NCBI GenBank assembly: GCA_024330215.1 | Contig: JANDLU010000021.1 | Coordinates: 1-47,056, forward strand | DNA from: Candidatus Gaiellasilicea maunaloa | Lineage (GTDB): Bacteria > Actinomycetota > Thermoleophilia > Gaiellales > Gaiellaceae | Direction of reading: 5' to 3' | Length of the DNA: 47,056 nt | Shown here: positions 39,818-47,056 of the stretch, one piece after another | How positions within the stretch are numbered: the stretch's first letter is position 1 | Layout: every line of letters begins with the position of its first letter | Notes under the pieces: generated by a model | Databases searched by the model: none | What the model was told of the DNA's origin: nothing | Seen by the model: only the letters and a program-made list of their open reading frames with translations | Translations under genes and position numbers: made by a program

Positions 39818-39931
39818 GCATTCCAGCCGCGCGAGCTGCAAGCGATGCAAGGACGCAGGGAGCGTCCAGGCTGGTTTGCCTGGACGCGACTGAGGACGCG
39901 GCAGCGCGCCGCACATCGCGCGGCTGGGATG
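39818..39931. repeat. Nested inverted repeat between nuoI and nuoJ
   Basis: Outer arms of about 17 bp (CCAGCCGCGCGA/TCGCGCGGCTGG plus flank, one wobble) enclose a perfect 10-bp hairpin (GCGTCCAGGC/GCCTGGACGC, 39862-39887) and further GGACGC repeats. The whole is about 114 bp and fills the nuoI-nuoJ gap. No open reading frame is seen in it. Confidence 0.75.
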
Positions 39932-39955
39932 CCCTAACTGTTGCCGGGAGGGCCA

Positions 39956-40450
39956 CTAAGAACTGGACCTGTAGACGGGAATCGGGGTGTCGTAGAGGTC
40001 GCGGTCCGCGACCGGCACCGTCTTCATCGGCGGCGCCAGCAGCATGTCCTTCGTGTAGATCAGGTCGTCGCGCGAGTACTCGGAGATCTCGTACTCGTTG
40101 CCGAGCGTGATCGCGTCGAACGGGCAGGCGAGCTCGCAGTACCCGCAGAAGATGCAGCGGCTGAGGTTGATCTCGTAGATCCGCGCGTAGCGCTCCCCGG
40201 CCGAGACGCGATTCTCGGCGGTGTTCTCCGCCGGCACGACCCGGATGCAGTCGGCCGGGCAGGCGGCGGCGCAGAGCGAGCAGCCGACGCATTTCTCGAG
40301 CCCGTTCTCGTGCACCTGGAGCCGGTGCCGCCCGCGGAAGCGCGGGTAGACGGGCCGCTTGTACTCCGGGTACTGCTGCGTGATCGGCTTCCTGAAGATC
40401 TGCCGGAAGGTGACGGCGAAGCCCTTCGGGGTTCCCCAGCCGCTGCTCAC
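39956..40450 (-). CDS. nuoI: NADH-quinone oxidoreductase subunit I
   Basis: A 164-residue ferredoxin-like subunit of the peripheral arm. The two tetranuclear cluster motifs are CVGCSLCAAACP and CIFCGYCELACP. It passes electrons from NuoG to NuoB. The start is GTG 40450, with GGAGG ten bases upstream; that GGAGG is base-paired within a 13-bp hairpin. The gap to nuoH is 55 bases. Confidence 0.96.
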   Translation of the reverse strand: MSSGWGTPKGFAVTFRQIFRKPITQQYPEYKRPVYPRFRGRHRLQVHENGLEKCVGCSLCAAACPADCIRVVPAENTAENRVSAGERYARIYEINLSRCIFCGYCELACPFDAITLGNEYEISEYSRDDLIYTKDMLLAPPMKTVPVADRDLYDTPIPVYRSSS

Positions 40451-40451
40451 G

Positions 40452-40480
40452 CCGAATCGCCTCCTTCGGAGGCGATTCGG
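40452..40480 (-). promoter_or_regulatory. Hairpin enclosing the nuoI Shine-Dalgarno sequence
   Basis: Arms CCGAATCGCCTCC and GGAGGCGATTCGG (13 bp, perfect) with a 3-nt loop; the downstream arm contains the GGAGG used by nuoI. Confidence 0.7.
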
Positions 40481-40505
40481 TTGGGAAAGGCGATGTTGCG
40501 GCGGC

Positions 40506-41495
40506 TCACAGCGCTACCACCAGAATGGCCGTCACCACTGCGTTCAGGGTGGCGACCGGAAGCAACACTTTCCAGCCGAAGCGCATGAGCTGGTCGTAGC
40601 GGAGGCGCGGCAGCGTCGTCCGGATCCAGATGAAGAGGAAGAGCAGAGCGAGCAGCTTGACCAGGAACCAGATCGGGCCGAGCCCGTCCAGGAAGAAGAA
40701 GTGCCAGCCGCCGAGAAAGAGCGTCACGGCGAGGCCGGAGAGCGTGATCAGGTTGATGTACTCGCTCATCGTGAAGAGGCCGAAGCGCATCCCGCCGTAC
40801 TCGGTGTGGTACCCGGCGACGAGCTCCTGCTCGGCCTCGGGCAGGTCGAACGGCGCCCGCGCGGTCTCCGCGGTCCCGGCGAGGAGGAAGACGACGAAGC
40901 CGACGAACTGCGGCACGACATACCACCACGTTCCGTCCTGCCCGGCCACGATCTCGGTCAGCGAGAGGGACTGCGCCATCAGGACGACGCCGAGGACGCT
41001 GAGCGCGAGCGAGACCTCGTAGGAGACGAGCTGCGCGCACGTGCGCATTGCGCCGAGGAGCGCGAACTTCGAGTCGGAGGCCCAGCCGGCGACGATGAAG
41101 CCGAATGTGCCGATCGACCCGATCGCGAAGATCAGGATCAGCGAGATCGGGACGTCCACGACCTGGCCGTCCACCTGGTAGCCGAAAATCTCCCAGCCCG
41201 GCCCGAACGGGATCACCGAGAACGTCGAGAGCGCCGTGAAGGCGGCGACGAACGGGGAGGCGATGTAGAGGACGTCGACCGCAGAGGCGGGGAAGAAGCT
41301 CTCCTTCCGGATCAGCTTCATCAGGTCTGCGGCCGGTTGCAGGAGCCCGAACGGGCCTGCACGGTTCGGCCCATAGCGGAGCTGCATCCGTCCCATCACC
41401 TTCCGCTCGGCGAGCGTCAGGTAGGCGAAGCCGACGAGGACGAGGTTGATGATGATCAGGGCCTTGATCACGCTGATCCACCACGGCTCGGTCAT
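40506..41495 (-). CDS. nuoH: NADH-quinone oxidoreductase subunit H
   Basis: A 329-residue membrane subunit with about eight helices that forms the quinone chamber with NuoB and NuoD. Landmarks are AERKVMGRMQLRYGPNRAGPFGLLQPAADLMKLIRKE, AETARAPFDLPEAEQELVAGYHTEYGGMRFGLF and IRTTLPRLRYDQLM. ATG 41495 overlaps the nuoG stop by four bases, and its ribosome site lies inside the nuoG coding end, within a hairpin. Confidence 0.96.
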   Translation of the reverse strand: MTEPWWISVIKALIIINLVLVGFAYLTLAERKVMGRMQLRYGPNRAGPFGLLQPAADLMKLIRKESFFPASAVDVLYIASPFVAAFTALSTFSVIPFGPGWEIFGYQVDGQVVDVPISLILIFAIGSIGTFGFIVAGWASDSKFALLGAMRTCAQLVSYEVSLALSVLGVVLMAQSLSLTEIVAGQDGTWWYVVPQFVGFVVFLLAGTAETARAPFDLPEAEQELVAGYHTEYGGMRFGLFTMSEYINLITLSGLAVTLFLGGWHFFFLDGLGPIWFLVKLLALLFLFIWIRTTLPRLRYDQLMRFGWKVLLPVATLNAVVTAILVVAL

Positions 41496-43717
41496 GCCCT
41501 TTCACCTCCTGCGGAGGTGAAAGGGTTAGAAGATCTCGAGACCTCGACGGTCGTTCCGAGGTCGCGGGCGTGTTCCTCTGCGATTCGCGCGACGCCCGGC
41601 GGCAGGCGTCTATCGATTCTCGCGCGCAGCGTGAGAATCGACTCGGAGCGGACCGTCACTGAATCGCCGTTCCGGATCTGGCGCCGCTCCGCATCGGCGG
41701 CGGCGAGCTCGACCTCGGCAGCCGGCCGCTGGAACCGGAGCTCGGGGACGCGCTCGACCGTCGGGCCGGAGAAGAGCGGCCGGTAGCGGAGCAGGCGGAG
41801 CGTGCCGAGGAAGTGCTCGGCAGGTGCGGCCGCCGGGGGCGGGATCGGGGCGACGGGACGCGGCTCCGGCGGCTCATAGGCCGCGCGCGCCGGCAGCGGC
41901 GCCCGCTCACCGACGTCGCCGAAGCTCGCCTCGCCGCCGTAGACCGTCTCGGCCAGCTCGGCGAAGACGAGCGAGGCGTGCGGCGAGATCTCGACGCCGA
42001 AGCGGGCGGCGAGCTTCGAGATCCAGCCGAGCTCGTCGGGAACGGGCGGGATCACGCTTCGGCGCAGGCGCTGGACGCGGCCCTCGAGGTTGACGAACGA
42101 GCCGTCGCGCTCCAGGTAGCTCGTGGCCGGCAGGACGAGGTCGGCCCAGCCCACGGCGAGTCCGTGGTACATCGTGATCGCAAGCACGTGCTCCGCCTTC
42201 TCCGCGAGCGCGCGCACCGCCGGATCGGCCGCGGCCTCGTCCCCCGAGACGATCAAGAGGCCGATCGGCTCGGGGTTCGCCTCGTCGCGGTCGGCCGCTG
42301 CGGCCCAGGCCTCGGCGACTCCGCGACCATTGGGCGTTGCCGGTAGGTGGAAGGCCGAGCAGCCGGGCTTGCCGTCGAAGCCGAGCGAGTGTGCAAGCTC
42401 CGCGAGCCGGGCACCGCCCCCGCCGGCGCGGCCGGACCAGATCAGGACGGCGCGGTCGGAGGAGCGCAGCCGCTGCTCGAGCTCGGCATCGAGCTTCGGC
42501 TCCGCCAGCTCGACCACGTCGCCGCCGTTTCGGCGAGCCTGCTTGATCCAGAGCCCGACGATCGGGGCGCGGTCGGCGACGCGCTCCTCGCCGATCACGA
42601 CGACGACCTCCGCGTGCCCGATCGAGGAGAGCGGCGCCCGGAAGGCGTCGAGCGCCGACGAGGTCGCCTCGGGCAGGACAGCGGAGTGGGCGCCGAGCCC
42701 GACGCGCAGCAGCCGGCCGAGTGCGTAGGCCTCCTCGATCGTCTCCGACCCCGAGAGCGCGGTCACGATCCGGCCGCCCGCTCCGCGCAGGAGCGCCTCC
42801 GCGCGGTCGAGCCCGTCGTCCCAGGAGATCTCGCCGAAACCGCGCCGGCGCACGCGCTCGAGCGGGGTCGCGATCCGATCCTCGGCGTACAGGTGCGGGT
42901 AGGCGAAGCGCCCCTTGTCGCAGAGCCAGCCCTGGTCGACCTCGGGATGGTTGCGGGAGAGGATCCGCTTGACCTTGCCCTCGCGCGTCGTCGCGCTGAT
43001 GTTGCAGCCGACGGGACAGAGCCCACAGATCGTCGGCACGTTCTGGATTTCCCACGGCCGCGCCTCGAAGCGGTACTGGGTGGAGGTGAGCGCGCCGACG
43101 GGACAGAGCTCGATCACGTTGCCGCTGAACAGGTCGCGGTACGGCTCGTCCTCGAAGGTCGCGATCATCGACATCGAGCCGCGATTACGCGCGACGAGCT
43201 GGCCGTCCTCGGCGACGCTCTCCGAGAAGCGCGTGCAGCGGTAGCAGAGGATGCAACGCTCGCGGTCGAGCGCGATCGTGGGCGAGATCGGGATCGGCTT
43301 GTCGAGCGTGCGCTTCGGAAAGGTCATCCGCGTCTGGCCCGGCCCGTAGCGAAAGGTCAGGTCCTGGAGCGGGCACTCGCCGCCCTTGTCGCAGACCGGG
43401 CAGTCGAGTGGGTGGTTGACGAGGATGAACTCAAGCGTCGCGTTCTGCCCCTCGGCGGCCTTCTCCGACGTCGCGCCGGTACCGACGACCATCCCCTCCT
43501 GCGCCGTTAGCGTGCAGCCGGCCTGCAGCTTCGGGATCCCCTCGACCTCGACGAGGCACATCCGACAGGCTCCGACGGGCGGCCCGAGCCGCGGCTCGTA
43601 GCAGAAGACCGGGATCTCGATCCCCGCGACGGCGGCCGTCTCCACGAGCCCGGTGCCCTTCGGCACCTCGACCACGCGCCCGTCGATCGTCAACGTCACG
43701 TTCTCGGGGGCACTCAC
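41492..43717 (-). CDS. nuoG: NADH-quinone oxidoreductase subunit G
   Basis: A 741-residue molybdopterin-oxidoreductase-like subunit. The N-terminal ferredoxin domain holds the 2Fe-2S ligands (CYEPRLGPPVGACRMC...C), then the HPLDCPVCDKGGECPLQD segment, the CILCYRC and C..CPVGAL ligands and the MopB-like CGLCPVGCN. The C-terminal half is a catalytically empty MopB fold. GTG 43717 is preceded by AAGGGGA. The last codons form a hairpin over the nuoH ribosome site. The 160-bp gap upstream to nuoF holds two inverted hairpins. Confidence 0.95.
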   Translation of the reverse strand: MSAPENVTLTIDGRVVEVPKGTGLVETAAVAGIEIPVFCYEPRLGPPVGACRMCLVEVEGIPKLQAGCTLTAQEGMVVGTGATSEKAAEGQNATLEFILVNHPLDCPVCDKGGECPLQDLTFRYGPGQTRMTFPKRTLDKPIPISPTIALDRERCILCYRCTRFSESVAEDGQLVARNRGSMSMIATFEDEPYRDLFSGNVIELCPVGALTSTQYRFEARPWEIQNVPTICGLCPVGCNISATTREGKVKRILSRNHPEVDQGWLCDKGRFAYPHLYAEDRIATPLERVRRRGFGEISWDDGLDRAEALLRGAGGRIVTALSGSETIEEAYALGRLLRVGLGAHSAVLPEATSSALDAFRAPLSSIGHAEVVVVIGEERVADRAPIVGLWIKQARRNGGDVVELAEPKLDAELEQRLRSSDRAVLIWSGRAGGGGARLAELAHSLGFDGKPGCSAFHLPATPNGRGVAEAWAAAADRDEANPEPIGLLIVSGDEAAADPAVRALAEKAEHVLAITMYHGLAVGWADLVLPATSYLERDGSFVNLEGRVQRLRRSVIPPVPDELGWISKLAARFGVEISPHASLVFAELAETVYGGEASFGDVGERAPLPARAAYEPPEPRPVAPIPPPAAAPAEHFLGTLRLLRYRPLFSGPTVERVPELRFQRPAAEVELAAADAERRQIRNGDSVTVRSESILTLRARIDRRLPPGVARIAEEHARDLGTTVEVSRSSNPFTSAGGERA
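41497..41525 (-). promoter_or_regulatory. Hairpin enclosing the nuoH Shine-Dalgarno sequence
   Basis: Arms CCCTTTCACCTCC and GGAGGTGAAAGGG (13 bp, perfect) with a 3-nt loop; the whole hairpin is also the last nuoG codons. Confidence 0.75.
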
Positions 43718-43736
43718 GAACCGTCCCCTTGGGCCG

Positions 43737-43860
43737 TGTCCGGGGTCAAAGCCCGGACATGTCCCTCGCCGACGCTGACGTGCGCCGCATCCCGCACAAC
43801 GCGACCGGTTGCCAGATCGGTCATGTCCTGCGGAGCCGCGTCCGGGCTTTGACCCCGGGC
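43737..43860. repeat. Inverted pair of GTCCGGG hairpins between nuoF and nuoG
   Basis: One hairpin (43737-43759: TGTCCGGG-GTCAAAG-CCCGGACA) and its inverted copy (43840-43860: GTCCGGG-CTTTGAC-CCCGGGC) stand about 80 bases apart, with CATGTCC flanks. They can each fold alone or pair with one another. Confidence 0.75.
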
Positions 43861-43877
43861 ATGTCCGCAAACGACGG

Positions 43878-45203
43878 TCATGCCGGCACCTCTGCAACGG
43901 GGCTCTGCGTGTGCTGGTTGACCGGCGCGACGACTCCATCCAGTGGGGACTGGCTTCCGAACGGGCAGCCGCCGTCGAGATGCGCGAGAAACTCGTCGCG
44001 GAACTTGAGCACGTAGCTCGCCACCGCCATCGCGGCCGTCTCACCGAGCGGGCAGAGGCACTTGCCGTTGATCCGGTCGCACACGTCGAGCAGGAGATCG
44101 AGCTCCGAATCGCTCGCCTCGCCCGCCTCCAGCTTGCGCAGGATCGCGGTCATCCAGCGCGTACCTTCGCGGCACGGCGTGCACTTGCCGCAGGACTCGT
44201 GCTCGTAGAACTCGGACACGCGGATCCCGAGCTGCACCATGCAGCAGCGATCGTCGATCGCGATCACTCCGGCCGAGCCCATCGCCGTCCCGACCTCGGC
44301 GAGGGCGTCGTAGTCGTAGGGGACGTCGATCTCCTCCGCCGTCAGGATCACGGTCGAGGAGCCGCCGGGAATCACGGCCTTGAGCTCGCGCCCGTCCGGG
44401 ACGCCGCCGCCGAGGTCATAGATCAGCTCCCGCAAGGTGATCCCGTGCGCGACCTCGTAGTTGCCGCCGCGGACGAGGTTGCCCGAGAGCGAGACGACGC
44501 GCGTTCCCGTGGAGCTCTCGACCCCGAGCTTGGCGTAGGCCGCGCCGCCCATCGCGACGATCGGCGGCACCGTCGCCAGCGTCTCCACGTTGTTGACGAC
44601 GGTCGGCGAGGCGTAGAGACCCGAGATCGCCGGGAAGGGCGGCTTCGAGCGTGGCTGACCGCGCTTGCCTTCGAGCGACTCGAGCAGCGCCGTCTCCTCG
44701 CCGCAGATGTACGCGCCCGCGCCGCGATGGACGACGATCGTGACCCCGCCGAGGAGCTGGTCATCCTCGCGGATCTCCTCCAGCGCGTCGCGCACCGCCT
44801 CGAACGGACCGAGGTACTCGCCCCGGATGTAGACGAAGACGTGCTTCGACTCGACCGCGTGCGCCGTGATCAGGCAACCCTCGATGAAGCGGTGCGGCAC
44901 GCGCGAGAGGATCTCGTTGTCCTTGAAGCTGCCCGGCTCGGACTCGTCGGCATTCACGACGAGGTAGTGCGGGTTCGGGTTCTGATCGGGCTTCGGGATG
45001 AAGCTCCACTTGCGCCCGGTCGCAAAGAACGCGCCGCCGCGGCCGCGCAGGTTCGAGGCGAGCAACTCGTCGATGACCGCCTGTGGCGTCAGCGCGCGCG
45101 CCTTCGCGAGAGCGTCGTAGCCGCCGATCGCTCGATACTCGGCGAGCTTCGTCAGGTCACGCTCGTCGGCGCCTTGGAGAACGACCAGGCGTTGCTCAGC
45201 CAT
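43878..45203 (-). CDS. nuoF: NADH-quinone oxidoreductase subunit F
   Basis: A 441-residue flavoprotein subunit, the NADH entry site. NADH/FMN-binding segments are LRGRGGAFFATGRKW and VHRGAGAYICGEETALLES; the 4Fe-4S ligands are ESCGKCTPCREG plus the later cysteine in CDRINGKCLCPLGE. The start ATG 45203 overlaps the nuoE stop by eight bases. Confidence 0.96.
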   Translation of the reverse strand: MAEQRLVVLQGADERDLTKLAEYRAIGGYDALAKARALTPQAVIDELLASNLRGRGGAFFATGRKWSFIPKPDQNPNPHYLVVNADESEPGSFKDNEILSRVPHRFIEGCLITAHAVESKHVFVYIRGEYLGPFEAVRDALEEIREDDQLLGGVTIVVHRGAGAYICGEETALLESLEGKRGQPRSKPPFPAISGLYASPTVVNNVETLATVPPIVAMGGAAYAKLGVESSTGTRVVSLSGNLVRGGNYEVAHGITLRELIYDLGGGVPDGRELKAVIPGGSSTVILTAEEIDVPYDYDALAEVGTAMGSAGVIAIDDRCCMVQLGIRVSEFYEHESCGKCTPCREGTRWMTAILRKLEAGEASDSELDLLLDVCDRINGKCLCPLGETAAMAVASYVLKFRDEFLAHLDGGCPFGSQSPLDGVVAPVNQHTQSPVAEVPA

Positions 45204-45663
45204 CGGCCCGCAGCTCCTCGACGATCGCGCCAACGTCGGCGGGCTGGACATGCGTGCGGTAGCGATGATCGAGCGCCACGATCGTCGCCCACCCGCAGCC
45301 GCCCAGACACTCGACGGTGCGGAGCGTCACCTCGCCGTCGGCGGTCGTCTCACCCGGGCGGACGCCGAGCTCGCGCTCGAATGCCTCCAACACCTGCTGC
45401 GCCCCAACGAGTGCGCAGGAGACGTTCGTGCAGACCTCGACGAGGTGCCGCCCGACCGGCGCAAGGTGGAACATGTCGTAGAAGGAGGCGACGGCCATGC
45501 AGTAGGCGGGCGTCTCGCCGAGTCCCTCGGCCGCCTCGCGGAGCGCCTCGGGCGAGAGCCAGCCGTGCTTCTCCTGCGCGAGCCGGAGCGCGGGCAGCGT
45601 CGCCGAGCGCGGCTCGGGGTAGACCGCCATCAACTCGCGGATCTCCTCGTACAACGTGCTCAC
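45196..45663 (-). CDS. nuoE: NADH-quinone oxidoreductase subunit E
   Basis: A 155-residue thioredoxin-like 2Fe-2S subunit. Cluster ligands are in VEVCTNVSCAL and VECLGGCGWAT. The N-terminus SRSATLPALRLAQEKHGWLSPEALREAAEGL is typical. GTG 45663 overlaps the nuoD stop (GTGA). Confidence 0.94.
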   Translation of the reverse strand: MSTLYEEIRELMAVYPEPRSATLPALRLAQEKHGWLSPEALREAAEGLGETPAYCMAVASFYDMFHLAPVGRHLVEVCTNVSCALVGAQQVLEAFERELGVRPGETTADGEVTLRTVECLGGCGWATIVALDHRYRTHVQPADVGAIVEELRADG

Positions 45664-46928
45664 CTGTCCGTATCCCCCATGACCGCGTCCAGAGATCCGA
45701 CGACCGCGATCAGATCCGCGATCGCCACGTCCTTCATGCAGGACGCGGTCGCCTCGAGCGCGACGAACGACGGCGCCCGGAACTTGACGCGCCACGGCTT
45801 CGGGCCGCCGTCGGAGACGACGTAGACGCCCGACTCGCCGCGCGGCGACTCGACGGCGACGTAGACCTCGCCCTCGGGGACGCGGTAGCCCTCGGTCACG
45901 ATCTTGAAGTGGTGGATCAGGGACTCCATCGAGGTGTGCAGCTCCTCGCGCGGCGGCAGCACGACCTTGCGATCGTCACTGGTCCAGGGCTCGCCCTGCA
46001 GCTCCCGGAGCCGGTCGACGCACTGGGAGATGATCCGCGTCGACTCTCGCATCTCGTCCATCCGGACGCGATAGCGGTCGTAGACGTCGCCGCCCGAGTA
46101 GACCGGCACCTCGAAGTCCACCCGGTCGTAGGCGAGGTACGGCTCGCGCTTGCGCAGATCCCAGTCGACCCCGGATGCCCGCAGCACGGGGCCGCTCTGC
46201 CCGAGCGCGATCGCGTCGTCGGCCGAGAGCAGCCCGACGCCGCGCGTGCGCTCGAGCCAGATCTTGTTGTCGTCGAGGATCGCCGCGTACTCGTCGATCG
46301 CCTTCGGCATCCGCGTGCAGAAGTCCCGCGCCTGTGCGTAGAAGCCCATCGGGATGTCCTCGGCGAGCCCGCCAGCCTGGAAGTAACGCGTGTGCATCCG
46401 CACTCCGGTGACCATCTCGAAGAGGTCGAGAATCAGGTCGCGCTCGCGGAACGTGTACCAGAACATCGAGATCGCGCCGAGCTCGAGCGCGGAGGTGCCG
46501 AGGTAGACGAGGTGGGAGTGGATCCGGACGAGCTCGCAGAGCGCCATCCGCATCCAGGTCGCCTTCCGCGGCACCTCGAGCTCGAGCAGCTTCTCGATCG
46601 CCAGCACGAAGACGAGCTCGTTGTACTGGAAGGAGACGTAGTCGACCCGGGCGGGATAGGTGACGCCCTTCCACCACGTCTTCTGCTCCATCGTCTTCTC
46701 GAAGCCGGTATGCAGGTAGCCGATCACCGCCGAGATCCCCACGACCTGCTCGCCGTTCAGGTCGACGACGAGCCGGAGGACGCCGTGCGTGGACGGGTGG
46801 TTGGGGCCGAAGTTGACGGTGAGGACGTCCTCGAGCGGCACCTCGTCCGGGTTCGGCGTCAGCACCGTCGGGATCGGTGAGGGGATCCGCGAGCCCGCGT
46901 AGATCGGCGTGCCGCGCTCCACGACCAC
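45660..46928 (-). CDS. nuoD: NADH-quinone oxidoreductase subunit D
   Basis: A 422-residue subunit that shapes the quinone site, with NFGPNHPSTHGVLRL, YLHTGFEKTMEQKTW and the C-terminal RAPSFVALEA and DLIAVVGSLDAVMGDTDR. The first 25 residues are a variable lead. The start GTG 46928 follows the nuoC stop after two bases. Confidence 0.95.
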   Translation of the reverse strand: MVVERGTPIYAGSRIPSPIPTVLTPNPDEVPLEDVLTVNFGPNHPSTHGVLRLVVDLNGEQVVGISAVIGYLHTGFEKTMEQKTWWKGVTYPARVDYVSFQYNELVFVLAIEKLLELEVPRKATWMRMALCELVRIHSHLVYLGTSALELGAISMFWYTFRERDLILDLFEMVTGVRMHTRYFQAGGLAEDIPMGFYAQARDFCTRMPKAIDEYAAILDDNKIWLERTRGVGLLSADDAIALGQSGPVLRASGVDWDLRKREPYLAYDRVDFEVPVYSGGDVYDRYRVRMDEMRESTRIISQCVDRLRELQGEPWTSDDRKVVLPPREELHTSMESLIHHFKIVTEGYRVPEGEVYVAVESPRGESGVYVVSDGGPKPWRVKFRAPSFVALEATASCMKDVAIADLIAVVGSLDAVMGDTDR

Positions 46929-46930
46929 TA

Positions 46931-47056
46931 TTACTTCTCCCCTGAAAAGCGGACGGGCTCGCCGCCGAGCGGGTAGTCCTTGCGCAGCGGATGGCCTTCC
47001 CAGTCGTCCTCCATTAGGATCCGGCGCAGGTTCGGATGACCGTCGAAGGCGATGCC
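46931..47056 (-). CDS. nuoC: NADH-quinone oxidoreductase subunit C, C-terminal end
   Basis: The window edge cuts this gene; 41 codons remain and read [36 protein letters not shown] then TAA. This is the conserved C-terminus of the 30-kDa subunit. nuoA and nuoB would lie to the right, outside the window. Confidence 0.9.
   Translation of the reverse strand, partial: GIAFDGHPNLRRILMEDDWEGHPLRKDYPLGGEPVRFSGEK

Noticed and set aside
43809-46880. A plus-strand open frame of more than 1000 codons antisense to nuoD, nuoE and nuoF
   Set aside because: It is a by-product of high GC on the opposite strand; its composition is Arg/Asp/Val-rich with no domain, and the minus-strand genes match complex I subunits throughout.
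1-47056. CRISPR array, tRNA, rRNA, insertion sequence or prophage
   Set aside because: No regularly spaced direct repeats, cloverleaf, rRNA-like stretch, transposase, integrase or phage structural gene was seen.

Overview
The window is about 47 kb of very GC-rich chromosome with dense genes, ATGA/GTGA overlaps and many GTG starts. The protein set (actinobacterial-style M20 peptidase, YqhQ-type DUF1385 protein, a complete nuo-type complex I operon, YhaM-like nuclease, RarA, VapC/AbrB) suggests an uncultured Actinomycetota, plausibly class Thermoleophilia. That placement is inference from style and content; no rRNA, tRNA, CRISPR array or insertion sequence was seen.

Layout. 1-7.5 kb: a catabolic cluster with a methylmalonate/malonate-semialdehyde dehydrogenase (cut by the left edge), an MDR oxidoreductase, a Tat-exported binding protein with two permeases, and, divergently, the ATPase and a class III aminotransferase. 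7.5-11.1 kb: an AbrB/VapC toxin-antitoxin pair, a deletion scar holding halves of a marR gene and an FMN-reductase gene, then hydrolase, peroxiredoxin and rarA. 11.1-19.8 kb: a tryptophan-dioxygenase-like gene, methyltransferase, M20 peptidase, pabB-pabC, DUF1385, nicotinate phosphoribosyltransferase, a decayed hicBA pair, a nicotinamidase-like gene and an O-methyltransferase. 19.8-25.2 kb: compact FtsH-like protease, methylmalonyl-CoA epimerase, small unknown, ECF sigma factor, YchF-like GTPase, EamA transporter, YhaM-like nuclease. 25.4-33.3 kb: DUF1015, IMPase, YjbR, Mrp, HAD, compact Ldh2, two cupin ORFs (one truncated), DUF1028, small ORF, MBL hydrolase, small membrane protein. 33.3-47 kb (minus strand): nuoC(partial)-D-E-F-G-H-I-J-K-[arginase-like]-L-M-N.

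Two cross-cutting patterns stand out. First, at least ten genes have a TANNNT hexamer followed by 6-8 nt and then the start codon, the geometry of leaderless transcription; two intergenic gaps carry back-to-back overlapping copies. Second, the window holds many perfect short hairpins, often with 3-nt loops. Several recur: a CTTGTGTTG/CAACACAAG palindrome occurs three times (once inside a coding sequence, once supplying a start codon), and a GCCAAGTAAC/GTTACTTGGC palindrome supplies the stop codon of two unrelated genes. In the nuo operon, two 13-bp hairpins enclose the Shine-Dalgarno sequences of nuoH and nuoI, and larger inverted repeats separate nuoF/nuoG and nuoI/nuoJ.

Functionally, the complex I operon makes the proton-pumping NADH dehydrogenase, with an arginase-fold gene embedded between nuoK and nuoL. 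The nicotinate phosphoribosyltransferase and the nicotinamidase-like gene would together form an NAD salvage route, and PabB/PabC make p-aminobenzoate for folate.
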